Numbered from the stretch's first letter, positions 44,582 to 53,765 are shown. The stretch is DNA of 64,000 nt from Crocinitomicaceae bacterium (GCA_028689775.1 JAQVCM010000001.1:236726-300725), one strand, 5' to 3'. Made by a program: numbers and translations. Notes: generated by a model from the sequence alone, not told the origin.

Positions 44582-46843
44582 TTAAGACAATACATCTTCA
44601 ACTGTATCGTCGAGATTTTCTTCTTCTCCTTCGGTATGCCAACGTTCGATGCGTTTCACTCCTTCAATTAATTCAAATTTCTGAGTCAATTGATCCAAAT
44701 GCTCCCGGTCGTAAACCAAAACAGATATTTTTCCTTCAAACAAGCCATCATTCGCTTCAAAAGAAATGGATTTCATGTTGACATTCAACTCGTTTGAAAT
44801 GATTTCTGTGATCTTGTTTACAATACCAACGTCATCAATACCAATCAATCGTAGGGAAACTAAATGCGATTCTAGTTTCTGACTTTTCCATTTAGATTTT
44901 ACACAGCGATAGGCTAATTTTGATTGTAAGTGCTCTGCATTCACACAGTTGTTTCGGTGAATGTTAATTCCGTCGTTGGTGGTAATGAAACCAAAAACTA
45001 AATCTCCAGGAATTGGATTACAACATTTTGCAAGTCGGTATTGAATGTTTTTAAAATCTTCACCAATGATTAAAACATCTTCTTTTTTGTTGATCTTTGG
45101 ATAAACATCCAGTTCGTGTTTGTCTTTGGGTTGCGCATTTTTCTTTTCAATTTGCAAAATTCCATTGACATTTTCCATTTCTCGTAAACGCGATAAATCG
45201 ATTTTCCCTTTCGCAAGTCTAAAATACAATTCTCCGGTAGAAGGCATGTCATAAAAACGTTCGAGAGTTGTCAAGTTTTCACCAATAAAACGGATGTTAA
45301 ATTGTTTGAATTTACGTTCTAAAATCTCTTTTCCATCCAAGGAAATTGCTTTTCTTTCCTCGTTGAGTGATGATTTTATTTTTTGTTTCGCACGAGCAGA
45401 TGCAACCATTCGCAACCAATCTTCATTCGGTTTTTGTTTCTCCGAAGTGATGATTTCGATTTGATCACCATTTTGTAATTGATAACTTAAAGGAACCAAT
45501 TTCATGTTCACTTTTGCACCAATACAGGTATCGCCAATGTCGGTGTGAATATCATACGCGAAGTCTAAAATTGTTGCGCCAGTTGGCAATACACGCAATT
45601 CTCCTTTCGGAGTAAAGACGTATATTTCATCAGAAAATAAATTCATTTTGAATTCATTCACGAAATCCATTGCACTCAATTCTGGATTGTCCATCAACTC
45701 CCGAATCTCGGCAATCCAACGGTCAAATTTTGAATCTTCTGATTTATCCTCTTTGTATTTGTAGTGCGCAGCCAAACCTCTTTCGGCAATTTCATCCATT
45801 CTTTTGGAACGAATTTGCACTTCTACCCATTTTCCTTGCGGAGACATGACGGTGGTGTGCAAAGATTCATATCCGTTTGCTCTAGGTGTTGAAATCCAGT
45901 CTCTTAATCTTTCTGGACTTGGCTGATAAAAATCGGTTACGATGCTGTAAATTCTCCAGCAATCCGATTTTTCCAGTTCAATTGGAGTATCTACGATGAT
46001 TCGAATCGCAAATAAATCATATACTTCCTCAAAAGGAATTTCTTTGGTCTGCATTTTCTTCCAAATGGAAGAGATGGATTTTGTGCGTACTTTCATATCA
46101 AACACATATCCTTCAAATTGCAATGCTTCTTTCAAAGGTTGAATGAACTTTCGAATGAAACGATTTCGGACATCTTGCGTTGATTTTAGACTGCTTTCGA
46201 TCTGTTTGTAAACTTCTGAATCAGTATATTTAAACGCCAAATCGTCCAGTTCACTTTTGACAGAATACAAACCCAATCGATGTGCCAATGGTGCGTATAA
46301 AAATTTTGTTTCGGAAGCAATTTTTAGCTGTTTATCAGCCTTCATGCTATCCAAAGTACGCATGTTGTGCAAGCGATCTGCCAACTTGATTAATACCACC
46401 CGAATGTCATCCGAAATGGTCAAAATCATTTTTCTAAAATTCTCTGCTTGAATGGAAGCATTTTCGTCAAATACTTCCGGAATTTTTGTCAAGCCATCAA
46501 TGATCGTTCGCGTTTTTACACCAAACAAATCTTCCACATCTTGTAAAGTGATGTGTGTATCTTCCACGGTATCGTGCAACAAGGCACAAATGACACTTGT
46601 TGTACCCAATCCCATTTCCTCTGCACAAATTCGCGCCACAGCAATCGGATGATAAATATATGGTTCTCCAGATTTCCGACGCATGTCTTTATGCGCTTCC
46701 ACAGCTACGTCAAAAGCCTTCCGAATCATTTTCGTTTGTTCTCTCGAGCGCGTTTTAACGGCTCTTAAAAGACCTTTAAATGCTCTTAGAATTTCCTTTC
46801 GTTCCTGTTCTAGGTCGACTTCATTTAGTTGGAAATCACTCAT
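44582..46843 (-). CDS. Bifunctional (p)ppGpp synthetase/hydrolase (RelA/SpoT)
   Basis: A 753-residue Rel-type protein of the stringent response. The N-terminal HD hydrolase domain is intact (HPIAVARI, ALLHDTVEDT, LADRLHNMRTL). The synthetase domain has GYESLHTTVMSPQGKWVEVQ. TGS (VFTPKGELRVLPTGATILDF), a Cys-containing segment (LAKCCNPIPGDLVFG) and ACT domains follow. Both catalytic halves are complete, so it should make and degrade (p)ppGpp. It starts 8 bases after the fumarylacetoacetase stop and is probably read through from that gene. Confidence 0.96.
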   Translation of the reverse strand: MSDFQLNEVDLEQERKEILRAFKGLLRAVKTRSREQTKMIRKAFDVAVEAHKDMRRKSGEPYIYHPIAVARICAEEMGLGTTSVICALLHDTVEDTHITLQDVEDLFGVKTRTIIDGLTKIPEVFDENASIQAENFRKMILTISDDIRVVLIKLADRLHNMRTLDSMKADKQLKIASETKFLYAPLAHRLGLYSVKSELDDLAFKYTDSEVYKQIESSLKSTQDVRNRFIRKFIQPLKEALQFEGYVFDMKVRTKSISSIWKKMQTKEIPFEEVYDLFAIRIIVDTPIELEKSDCWRIYSIVTDFYQPSPERLRDWISTPRANGYESLHTTVMSPQGKWVEVQIRSKRMDEIAERGLAAHYKYKEDKSEDSKFDRWIAEIRELMDNPELSAMDFVNEFKMNLFSDEIYVFTPKGELRVLPTGATILDFAYDIHTDIGDTCIGAKVNMKLVPLSYQLQNGDQIEIITSEKQKPNEDWLRMVASARAKQKIKSSLNEERKAISLDGKEILERKFKQFNIRFIGENLTTLERFYDMPSTGELYFRLAKGKIDLSRLREMENVNGILQIEKKNAQPKDKHELDVYPKINKKEDVLIIGEDFKNIQYRLAKCCNPIPGDLVFGFITTNDGINIHRNNCVNAEHLQSKLAYRCVKSKWKSQKLESHLVSLRLIGIDDVGIVNKITEIISNELNVNMKSISFEANDGLFEGKISVLVYDREHLDQLTQKFELIEGVKRIERWHTEGEEENLDDTVEDVLS

Positions 46844-46851
46844 TCACGCTT

Positions 46852-48135
46852 TTATTTAGCAGGTAAAATTTCTGTTGACACTTCTCCAAATCCGATGCGA
46901 ACGCCATCTTTTTCACAGTAGCCACGCATGATTACAGTGTCGTTGTCGTGAATAAATTTACGTTCTGTTCCGTCATTCATTTTCAATGGTTTAGTTCCTT
47001 TCCAAGCCAATTCCAACATCGATCCATAGGAATTTGGTGTTGGACCTGAAATGGTTCCAGAACCCATTAAATCTCCGCAACGGATGTTGCATCCGTTTAC
47101 AGTATGGTGTGCTAATTGTTGTGACATGTTCCAATACATGTATTTGAAATTGGATTCACAGATCAAGTTTTCTGAACCACCTTTTGGTTCAATCAAAACT
47201 TCTAAATTGATATCATAAGATTTATCAGCATCGCATTTAAGGTAATCCAATACCTCTGGAACTTGAGTTGGACTCGCCACTTTGAACGGCTGAAGTGCAT
47301 CTAAAGTAACAATCCATGGTGACATGCTTGACGCAAAGTTTTTTGCTAAAAATGGCCCTAATGGAACATATTCCCAGGTTTGGATGTCGCGTGCTGACCA
47401 GTCGTTGAATAAGCACATTCCAAAAATAAAATCTTCCGCTTCTGCAGTAGAAATAGAATCTCCCAATGGTTTTCCTTCGTAGGTGATGAATCCAGTTTCT
47501 AACTCAAAATCCAGATTTCTACATGGAGCAAAAATTGGGTCTTGTGTTGGATCTGGTTTAATTTGCCCTTTTGGTCTGTGAATCGCCTGTCCAGAAACAA
47601 TTACTGAGCTCGCTCTTCCGTGGTATCCGACAGGAATCCATAACCAGTTAGGCAACAATGCATTTGCTGGGTCACGAAACATGGTTCCAACGTTTGTTGC
47701 ATGTTCTTTACTCGAATAAAAATCGGTATAATCACCAATCTGAACAGGTAAACACATGTCAATTTTATCAGCAGCAATCAAAACTTGATCTACGTGATGT
47801 TGGTTCACTTTCAAATCTTCAAAATCGTGACTCAATAATTTTGAAATGTGATTTCTTAAATCACGAGTAGCTTTTTTTCCTTTACCCATCAAATCATTCA
47901 AAAACTTATTCTCAAAGTCTGATGCTTCGAACGGTAAGTTTTCTAAATAACCCAAAACATACAATGCTTTTAAGTCAAGAACTTGATTTCCGATTCGCAC
48001 ACCCACTCGTTCTGATTGAGAACGGGTTTTGAAGATTCCGAAAGGAAGATTTTGAATTGGGAAATCTGAATTAGCAGGTACTTCTACCCACGATTTCAAA
48101 TTTGGATTATTAGCAAGAATGTTTGATGTTTCCAT
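46852..48135 (-). CDS. fahA: Fumarylacetoacetase
   Basis: A 427-residue hydrolase that splits fumarylacetoacetate to fumarate and acetoacetate, the last step of tyrosine breakdown. Seen: the SH3-like N-terminal part (LPFGIFKTRSQSERVGVRIG), metal ligands in DFELETGFI and MCLFNDWSARDIQ, and the active-site GYHGRASSVIVSG. It lies 8 bases upstream of the rel gene and has a TATATTTG box about 40 bases before its start. Confidence 0.95.
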   Translation of the reverse strand: METSNILANNPNLKSWVEVPANSDFPIQNLPFGIFKTRSQSERVGVRIGNQVLDLKALYVLGYLENLPFEASDFENKFLNDLMGKGKKATRDLRNHISKLLSHDFEDLKVNQHHVDQVLIAADKIDMCLPVQIGDYTDFYSSKEHATNVGTMFRDPANALLPNWLWIPVGYHGRASSVIVSGQAIHRPKGQIKPDPTQDPIFAPCRNLDFELETGFITYEGKPLGDSISTAEAEDFIFGMCLFNDWSARDIQTWEYVPLGPFLAKNFASSMSPWIVTLDALQPFKVASPTQVPEVLDYLKCDADKSYDINLEVLIEPKGGSENLICESNFKYMYWNMSQQLAHHTVNGCNIRCGDLMGSGTISGPTPNSYGSMLELAWKGTKPLKMNDGTERKFIHDNDTVIMRGYCEKDGVRIGFGEVSTEILPAK

Positions 48136-48173
48136 TTTTTATATCTGTAATGTGAATTTTTTTAATCGTCTTA

Positions 48174-48181
48174 CAAATATA
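48174..48181 (-). promoter_or_regulatory. Predicted -7 box of the fah-rel operon
   Basis: TATATTTG on the minus strand, 38 bases upstream of the fumarylacetoacetase start. Confidence 0.55.
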
Positions 48182-48189
48182 ATTAAAAG

Positions 48190-48326
48190 AAGTGACGAAT
48201 CTAAAGTTCAATTGAGATTATTGATTTTGGTTTGTGTCAATCTTCATGGTCAAAATACTTTCGCTTATTTCCGCTTCTAAAATGATGTTGGCAAATAGTA
48301 AAATAGAGCAATTTTATTTTCAGTAA
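48190..48326 (+). repeat. Intergenic module, copy 1
   Basis: About 137 bases closely matching 51106-51240, including AAAATACTTTCGCTTATTTC (followed by CGCTTCTAAAAT) and TAGAGCAATTTTATTTTCAG. The second copy precedes an intact secreted-protein gene, so this module is probably its promoter/leader region. Confidence 0.8.
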
Positions 48327-48350
48327 TCACTCACTCACTCACTCACTCAC
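48327..48350. repeat. TCAC microsatellite
   Basis: Six uninterrupted TCAC units in the leader of copy 1. Copy 2 of the module has only ACTCACTC at the same place, so the tract length differs between copies. Confidence 0.9.
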
Positions 48351-48381
48351 TCGCTCGTTTCTTTTTATTAAATTAGCGAAT

Positions 48382-48456
48382 AAAAAAACAGAAGAATTGA
48401 CCTTGTACATTCTACAATTAGAGGAAAGACTCCAAGCGTTAGAAGAAAAGCCGTAA
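48382..48456 (+). pseudogene. 3' stub of a deleted SGNVGIG-type gene
   Basis: About 75 bases matching the last codons of the gene at 51279-52160 (TELTLYILQL followed by a coiled-coil end and ALEEKP-stop). The start and body are missing. Together with module copy 1 it marks a former full gene lost by internal deletion. Confidence 0.75.
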
Positions 48457-48487
48457 AGATATGTTTATAGAATTAAAATTAGGATCT

Positions 48488-49237
48488 ATGAGAAAGTATT
48501 TGATTTGTCTATTGGGAGCAGGATTGTTTTTGGTGGGCTGTAAAAAGGAACAACCGCAAATGTCGGCATTGAGTGAAGGTTGTGATTGTGCGAAAGAAGT
48601 GAGTGCTGATTTTTTGATGGAGGAAGCTTTTGGTTATCAATTTATGAGCGATACGAATCATTTTTTTAAAACCAACACAGACACTTCTTTTGCTGCTAAA
48701 AACGTTATTTTTACAGCACTTGAAAAAAATGCTGAATATACATGGTACATTGGCAGTGAAATTCTAACTGGAGAACAAGTTGCCCGTTATTTTGATTTAT
48801 CTCACCAATTTACAAACATTCCAATTACCTTGGTCGTGCGTAAAAAACCAAATTTTATTTGTTTACCCAACGACGATGGATACGATTCCATTGTTAAAAA
48901 TATTTATTTCAAAAGCAAAGATTATGACATTGATACCACACTTCTCGAGGGAACATACAGACTCAAAGGAAGTCATTTAAGTGACAGCATAGACATGACG
49001 ATTGACTATGTACCAGGAGAACCCTTTCAAGGAATTTCAATGTATTTTGATGTATATAATTATGATGGGCTTGGAAACAACTCCATCCACATCAATCCCG
49101 CACTTATGAATTATCGAGAATGTTTTGCAAAAGGATATGTGTGGGGGAAATTTAAATTAGGAATAGATGGTATCGCCACATTTAGATTCAAATATGACAG
49201 CAATGTACATTATTACTATCGTGGTCGAAAACTTTAA
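48488..49237 (+). CDS. Array lipoprotein 1 (CKKEQPQ/GCDCAKEV family)
   Basis: A 249-residue lipoprotein read from the ATG at 48488, where MRKYLICLLGAGLFLVGC gives a clean lipobox; an ATG 27 bases upstream would spoil the leader. After lipid Cys18 come KKEQPQMSAL, then GCDCAKEVSADF, the core YTWYIGSEILTGEQVARYF, and IPITLVVRKKPNFICLPNDD, ending in the family tail YRGRKL. The core around YTWYIG resembles a PKD-like beta fold. First member of seven tandem paralogues. The function is unknown; a surface-exposed or periplasm-facing role follows from lipidation. Confidence 0.85.
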   Translation: MRKYLICLLGAGLFLVGCKKEQPQMSALSEGCDCAKEVSADFLMEEAFGYQFMSDTNHFFKTNTDTSFAAKNVIFTALEKNAEYTWYIGSEILTGEQVARYFDLSHQFTNIPITLVVRKKPNFICLPNDDGYDSIVKNIYFKSKDYDIDTTLLEGTYRLKGSHLSDSIDMTIDYVPGEPFQGISMYFDVYNYDGLGNNSIHINPALMNYRECFAKGYVWGKFKLGIDGIATFRFKYDSNVHYYYRGRKL

Positions 49238-49249
49238 AAAAAAGACAAA

Positions 49250-49384
49250 ATGAAATATCTCTTACTATTTATTGGACTTTTCTGCTGCTATTATGCTCAG
49301 AGTCAAATTAGAATTAAAATTAGAATCGATGAAAAAACAGTTGATTTATCTGCTAAGCGCAGGTTTGCTTTTAGTGGGATGTAA
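49250..49384 (+). pseudogene. Short ORF with signal peptide, probable gene-start remnant
   Basis: An ATG 12 bases after lipoprotein 1 opens a 44-codon frame beginning MKYLLLFIGLFCCYYAQSQ, a good signal peptide, and runs out of frame into the start of lipoprotein 2. It looks like the 5' end of another secreted gene cut short by recombination. Coding is possible but doubtful. Confidence 0.4.
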
Positions 49385-50141
49385 AAAAGAACAGCTTCAG
49401 ATGTCAGCGGTTAAAGACCCTTGTGATTGTGCGAAAGAAGTGAGTGCTGATTTTGTGATTAAAGAAATTGCTTCTACTATAGAAGATTTATGGATCTTAA
49501 CCGATACAACCTTTCATAACAAACAAATTAGATTTTCGGCATTGGAGCAGGATGCAGAATACAAATGGTACATTGGTACGGAACAATTTACCACCCAAAA
49601 AGCAAGTCGTCATTTTGGAAGTCAATGGGCTGGTTTCGATATCCCCATCACTTTGGTGGTCAAGAAAGCACCCAATAACATTTGCTTTCCAAATGATGAT
49701 GGGTATGATTCCATCACAAAGGTTTTCCATGTTTCACAGTTTCCAATATATTATGGTGACAATGCTGAGATAGATTTTGGACCCATTGAAGGAACCTATC
49801 GCGTGAAAAATAAAAACGGAATTGGCGACAGTATTGATATTAGTGTAAATGCCCGGGATTACGAAGGGGACAGAATAGTAGATATTTCTAATTTTGATGG
49901 CACAGGTACTTTGTGCAATCAAGATCAACTTCGTCAAGTGGATTACGTTGGATATAGAATATTGAAATTTAATTATGCTGGAGTAATTGATTATTGTAAC
50001 GGTATTTCGGGCACAATCGAGAACAGATTGAACAAAAGTGCCTTACTCGAATTTCATTCTATGGTAGCCATTAACGGAGGACCGGTTTTTGGCGGTTATA
50101 TGCAGAAACTGGACTGGTACTATGAGGGAAGAAAATTATAG
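49329..50141 (+). CDS. Array lipoprotein 2
   Basis: A 270-residue lipoprotein read from 49329 (MKKQLIYLLSAGLLLVGC). The mature start KKEQLQMSAVKDPCDCAKEV is shared almost base for base with array member 6. The core is YKWYIGTEQFTTQKASRHFG, then IPITLVVKKAPNNICFPNDD, and the tail is YYEGRKL. The stretch between core and tail is unlike the other members except in length, so this is the variable half. Same unknown role as the rest of the array. Confidence 0.83.
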   Translation: MKKQLIYLLSAGLLLVGCKKEQLQMSAVKDPCDCAKEVSADFVIKEIASTIEDLWILTDTTFHNKQIRFSALEQDAEYKWYIGTEQFTTQKASRHFGSQWAGFDIPITLVVKKAPNNICFPNDDGYDSITKVFHVSQFPIYYGDNAEIDFGPIEGTYRVKNKNGIGDSIDISVNARDYEGDRIVDISNFDGTGTLCNQDQLRQVDYVGYRILKFNYAGVIDYCNGISGTIENRLNKSALLEFHSMVAINGGPVFGGYMQKLDWYYEGRKL

Positions 50142-50188
50142 CATTCCAAATTTTAATAAAAGTAATCAATCAATCCAAACTTAAAATT

Positions 50189-50980
50189 ATGAAAATATTT
50201 ATTCTTTTCTTCACTTTCAGTTTTGTGCTGTCCGCAGGAATGTTTTTAGTGGGATGTAAAAAAGAACAACCTCAAATGTCAGAATTGAATAAAGGATGTG
50301 ATTGTGCGAAGGAAGTGAGTGCTGAGTTTTTGATGGAAGAGATGGCCGAGTTCCCAGGTGCATCATCCAACAAGTTTACATCAACAGATACAATTTTCAA
50401 AAATAAGAATGTACAATTCAGGGCAATGGAAGAAGATGCTGAATATACCTGGTACATTGGACAGGAAGTGCTGACAACCCAAGAAGTGATTCGTTATTTC
50501 AATGCATCACTTGCTGGGCAAAATATCCCTATTTCACTGGTTGTAAAAAAGAAACCAAATAACATTTGTTTACCATTGGATGATGGGTATGACTCTATTA
50601 CGAAAACACTAACGGTTACCCAGTATATAAATGATACTGGAACAGACTTCGAATTTGGCTCAATTGAAGCCAGCTACAGAGTTAAATCGGAACACTTACC
50701 AGATAGTTTTGACATTAAAATTTATTTAACGAAAGAAAGTGTAGTGAACTCATATCTACATATAGAAAACTATGACGGGTATGGGACGATATGTGATAAC
50801 CACAACAACGTTTGGAAAGCAAATTACAGACAAATTTATTTTTTAAATGCTGGTGTTTGCGATTTAATCAATGGTGATTTCCACAACCGCATGGATGGTG
50901 TGTTTGAAATGAATATTAACTTTTACTATCAAGGCCATCCTGAATACAAGGTCCGGAAATACCTGGGCAGAAGACTTTAA
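50189..50980 (+). CDS. Array lipoprotein 3
   Basis: A 263-residue lipoprotein with the leader MKIFILFFTFSFVLSAGMFL followed by VGC. This leader and about 35 bases before it recur at member 7. The mature part has GCDCAKEVSAEF, YTWYIGQEVLTTQEVIRYFN, SFDIKIYLT, GVCDLINGDFHNRMDGVFEM and the tail KVRKYLGRRL. The body belongs to the same subtype as members 4 and 5, so leader and body subtypes are combined independently in this array. Confidence 0.83.
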   Translation: MKIFILFFTFSFVLSAGMFLVGCKKEQPQMSELNKGCDCAKEVSAEFLMEEMAEFPGASSNKFTSTDTIFKNKNVQFRAMEEDAEYTWYIGQEVLTTQEVIRYFNASLAGQNIPISLVVKKKPNNICLPLDDGYDSITKTLTVTQYINDTGTDFEFGSIEASYRVKSEHLPDSFDIKIYLTKESVVNSYLHIENYDGYGTICDNHNNVWKANYRQIYFLNAGVCDLINGDFHNRMDGVFEMNINFYYQGHPEYKVRKYLGRRL

Positions 50981-50990
50981 ATGAAAACTT

Positions 50991-51122
50991 ATGAAGAACT
51001 ATTTTTATATGATAATTGCGCTTCTGATATTGGTTTCCTGTAAAAAGGAGCAACCGCAAATGTCGGAATTGAATAAAGGTTGTGATTGTGCGAAGGAAGT
51101 GATGTATCGAAAGTTCAACTGA
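50991..51122 (+). pseudogene. Truncated array lipoprotein
   Basis: Begins like members 5 and 6 (MKNYFYMIIALLILVSCKKE, then QPQMSELNKGCDCAKEV), then departs into MYRKFN-stop. The breakpoint falls in GAAGTGA, which also stands at the left edge of the intergenic module, so a short homology joined the two. Only the leader and the first 20 mature residues remain. Confidence 0.75.
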
Positions 51123-51240
51123 AATTATTGATTTTGGGATGTTTCAATCTTTATGGTCAAAATACTTTCGCTTATTTCCGCTTCTAAAATCATGCGGGCA
51201 AATAGAAAATAGAGCAATTTTATTTTCAGTAATTACTCAC
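51106..51240 (+). repeat. Intergenic module, copy 2
   Basis: Second copy of the module at 48190-48326, here directly upstream of the intact SGNVGIG gene. Starts inside the truncated lipoprotein remnant. Confidence 0.8.
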
Positions 51241-51278
51241 TCTTTTGTTTATTCTCACTATATTTCGAAAAAAAACAC

Positions 51279-52160
51279 ATGAAAACAATACTTTCTACTC
51301 TATTATTGACTGTGAGTTCTTTTATATTCTCACAGAACAACTCCAATCCTTGGCCGACTTCTGGAAACGTAGGAATTGGAACGAATGCCCCCAAAAGTAA
51401 TTTGCATATTCACGGAACAAGTGATTATTCTATAACATATCCTGAACAGTCAGCTGTTTATGACATCTTAGGGAATTTAATAACTCCTTCATATCCTGGT
51501 TATACGACGTATTATGGAAAAACAAGTCGTTTCCAATTAACGAATTCAACAATTGGATTAACAACCACAGATGGCGCTAATTTACGATTGAGCGACGCCA
51601 ACCTAGTGCTAGAAAACTTAGAATCCAATGGGACATTACAGTTCGAAGTTCCTGGATTAGCTATGAATTTTTCAGCCTCTACAAAACGGATTTTTTCTGG
51701 TGCTACACAAAGTTCTGCAGCAACCTTTGCTAAATTTAATTTATCTGGAGGAGACAATGGACTATATATCCATACTGTTAGCAGTGGTAAATATGGAATT
51801 TCCATTCGGAGTACTAACACGACCGATAATGCTATTCAGGTAATGGGCACAACCGGTACTACAAGAAATTTTTCTGTAAAAGCAAATGGAGAGGTATTTG
51901 CGAGAAAATATACCACCACTTTAAATAATATCCCCGATTATGTTTTTGACCCTTCTTATCAATTAATGCCGCTTTCTGAATTGAGAACTTATCTTACTTT
52001 AAATCGTCATCTACCAAATGTTCCTTCTGCAAAAGAATACACCGAAACTGGTGTCGACTTAGGTGAAATGAACCGAGTTTTGCTTGAAAAAACAGAAGAA
52101 TTGACCTTGTACATTCTACAATTGGAAGTAAGGTTGAAAGCTTTGGAGGAAAAGCCGTAA
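51279..52160 (+). CDS. Secreted SGNVGIG-type protein with C-terminal coiled coil
   Basis: A 293-residue protein. Signal peptide LLLTVSSFIFSQ; then the NPWPTSGNVGIGTNAPKSNL motif typical of Bacteroidota fibre-like or tail-spike-like proteins; then beta-rich repeats (YGISIRSTNTTDNAIQVMG); then the chaperone-like end LMPLSELRTYLTLNRHLPNV, and a short coiled coil (MNRVLLEKTEELTLYILQLE). The end resembles intramolecular-chaperone tails of tail fibres. It leads the second lipoprotein block, 30 bases before member 4. A stub of a sister copy lies at 48382. Confidence 0.8.
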   Translation: MKTILSTLLLTVSSFIFSQNNSNPWPTSGNVGIGTNAPKSNLHIHGTSDYSITYPEQSAVYDILGNLITPSYPGYTTYYGKTSRFQLTNSTIGLTTTDGANLRLSDANLVLENLESNGTLQFEVPGLAMNFSASTKRIFSGATQSSAATFAKFNLSGGDNGLYIHTVSSGKYGISIRSTNTTDNAIQVMGTTGTTRNFSVKANGEVFARKYTTTLNNIPDYVFDPSYQLMPLSELRTYLTLNRHLPNVPSAKEYTETGVDLGEMNRVLLEKTEELTLYILQLEVRLKALEEKP

Positions 52161-52190
52161 ATTTAGTTTTACAAGATTAATATAGAATCT

Positions 52191-52970
52191 ATGAGAAAGT
52201 ATTTGATTTGTCTATTGGGAGCAGGATTGTTTTTGGTGGGCTGTAAAAAAGAGCAACCGCAAATGTCTGCATTGAATGCAGGATGTGATTGTGCAAAGGA
52301 AGTGAGTGCTGATTTTTTGATGGAAGAGATGTCAGCTCAAGGAGTAGAACAGCCATGGAACAGATTTACTTTAACTGATACAATTTTTAAAAATAAGAAT
52401 GTGCGGTTTAAGGCAATAGAAGAAGATGCTGAATATACCTGGTATATCGGCCAGGAAGTGCTTACGACCAAAGAAGTGATCCGCTATTTCAATGAATCAC
52501 TCGTTGGTACTTATATTCCTATTACGTTGGTGGTCAGGAAGAAAGCAAACAATATTTGTTTACCGCTAGACGACGGATATGATTCTATTAAGAAAGTACT
52601 AGTTGTGAGTCCCTTCATTAATGATACCGGTTCAGATTTTGAATTTGGATCACTTGAAGGTAGCTACAGGGTAAAATCAACTCATTTACAAGATAGCTTT
52701 GATTTGAAAATTTTTATGACACGTGAAAGCATTGTGAATGCATATTTAAATATCGAGAACTATGATGGTTTAGGTACAATTTGTAATAATCACAACAATA
52801 TTTACACATCAAATTATAGACAAATTTATTTTCATAATGCTGGCGTTTGCGATTTAATCAATGGTGATTTACATAACCGCATGGATGGTGTTTTTGAAAT
52901 GAACATCAATTTTTACTATGAAGGCCACCCCGATTATAAAGTCCGGAAATACCTGGGCAGAAGACTTTAA
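52191..52970 (+). CDS. Array lipoprotein 4
   Basis: A 259-residue lipoprotein with the same leader as member 1 (MRKYLICLLGAGLFLVGC) and, like member 1, it follows the end of the SGNVGIG gene. The body, however, is of the member 3/5 subtype: YTWYIGQEVLTTKEVIRYFN, INDTGSDFEFGSLEGSYRV, GVCDLINGDLHNRMDGVFEM, tail KVRKYLGRRL. Eleven bases separate it from member 5. Confidence 0.85.
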   Translation: MRKYLICLLGAGLFLVGCKKEQPQMSALNAGCDCAKEVSADFLMEEMSAQGVEQPWNRFTLTDTIFKNKNVRFKAIEEDAEYTWYIGQEVLTTKEVIRYFNESLVGTYIPITLVVRKKANNICLPLDDGYDSIKKVLVVSPFINDTGSDFEFGSLEGSYRVKSTHLQDSFDLKIFMTRESIVNAYLNIENYDGLGTICNNHNNIYTSNYRQIYFHNAGVCDLINGDLHNRMDGVFEMNINFYYEGHPDYKVRKYLGRRL

Positions 52971-52981
52971 AAAAGAAACTT

Positions 52982-53755
52982 ATGAAGAACTATTTTTATA
53001 TGACAATTGCGCTTCTGATACTGGCTTCCTGTAAAAAGGAACAACCTCAAATGTCAATATTGAATAAAGGTTGTGATTGTGCGAAGGAGGTGAATGCTGA
53101 TTTTTTGATGGAGGAGATGGCTAGGCCTCCAGGTTCATCCTCTAATAAATTTACGCCCACGGATACAATATTTAAAAATAAAAATGTACAATTCAGGGCT
53201 CTGGAAGAAGATGCTGAATACACCTGGTATATTGGCCAGGAAGTACTTACCACCAAAGAGGTGATCCGCTATTTTAATGAATCACTAATTGGACAAAGTA
53301 TTTCCATCTCACTGGTCGTAAAAAAGAAACCGAATAAGATTTGTTTGCCGATGGATGATGGATATGACTCGATTACAAAAACACTCACCGTCAGTCCTTA
53401 CATAAATGATACGGGGACAGATTTTGACTATGGCTCTATTGAAGCAAGTTATAGAGTAAAATCAGATCATTTACCAGACAGTTTTGATATTAAAATTTAT
53501 TTGACCAGATTAAATCCTGTAAACACCCTTTTGAGTATCGAAAATTATGATGGATATGGCACTGCTTGTATCGGTAATCAAAATGTTTGGAGAGTGAATT
53601 ACCGGCAAATTTATTTTCAAAACGGAGGAATGTGTGACCTTATTAATGGTGATTTCCACAACCGTTTAGATGGTGTTTTCGAAATGAATATCAATTTTTA
53701 CTATGAGGGTCATCCCGATTATAAAGTTCGTAAATACCTGGGCAGAAGACTTTAA
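52982..53755 (+). CDS. Array lipoprotein 5
   Basis: A 257-residue lipoprotein with leader MKNYFYMTIALLILASC, shared with member 6 and the truncated copy. The body is nearly the same as member 3 (SITKTLTVSPYINDTGTDFD, SFDIKIYLT, DLINGDFHNRLDGVFEMNIN), tail KVRKYLGRRL. Member 6 follows 10 bases after it, with the same spacer as found between member 3 and the truncated copy. Confidence 0.85.
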   Translation: MKNYFYMTIALLILASCKKEQPQMSILNKGCDCAKEVNADFLMEEMARPPGSSSNKFTPTDTIFKNKNVQFRALEEDAEYTWYIGQEVLTTKEVIRYFNESLIGQSISISLVVKKKPNKICLPMDDGYDSITKTLTVSPYINDTGTDFDYGSIEASYRVKSDHLPDSFDIKIYLTRLNPVNTLLSIENYDGYGTACIGNQNVWRVNYRQIYFQNGGMCDLINGDFHNRLDGVFEMNINFYYEGHPDYKVRKYLGRRL

Positions 53756-53765
53756 ATGAAAACTT

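Noticed and set aside
48860..49100. Alternative-frame ORFs inside the lipoprotein array
   Set aside because: They are shadows of the lipoprotein frames, without starts or conserved counterparts in the paralogues.
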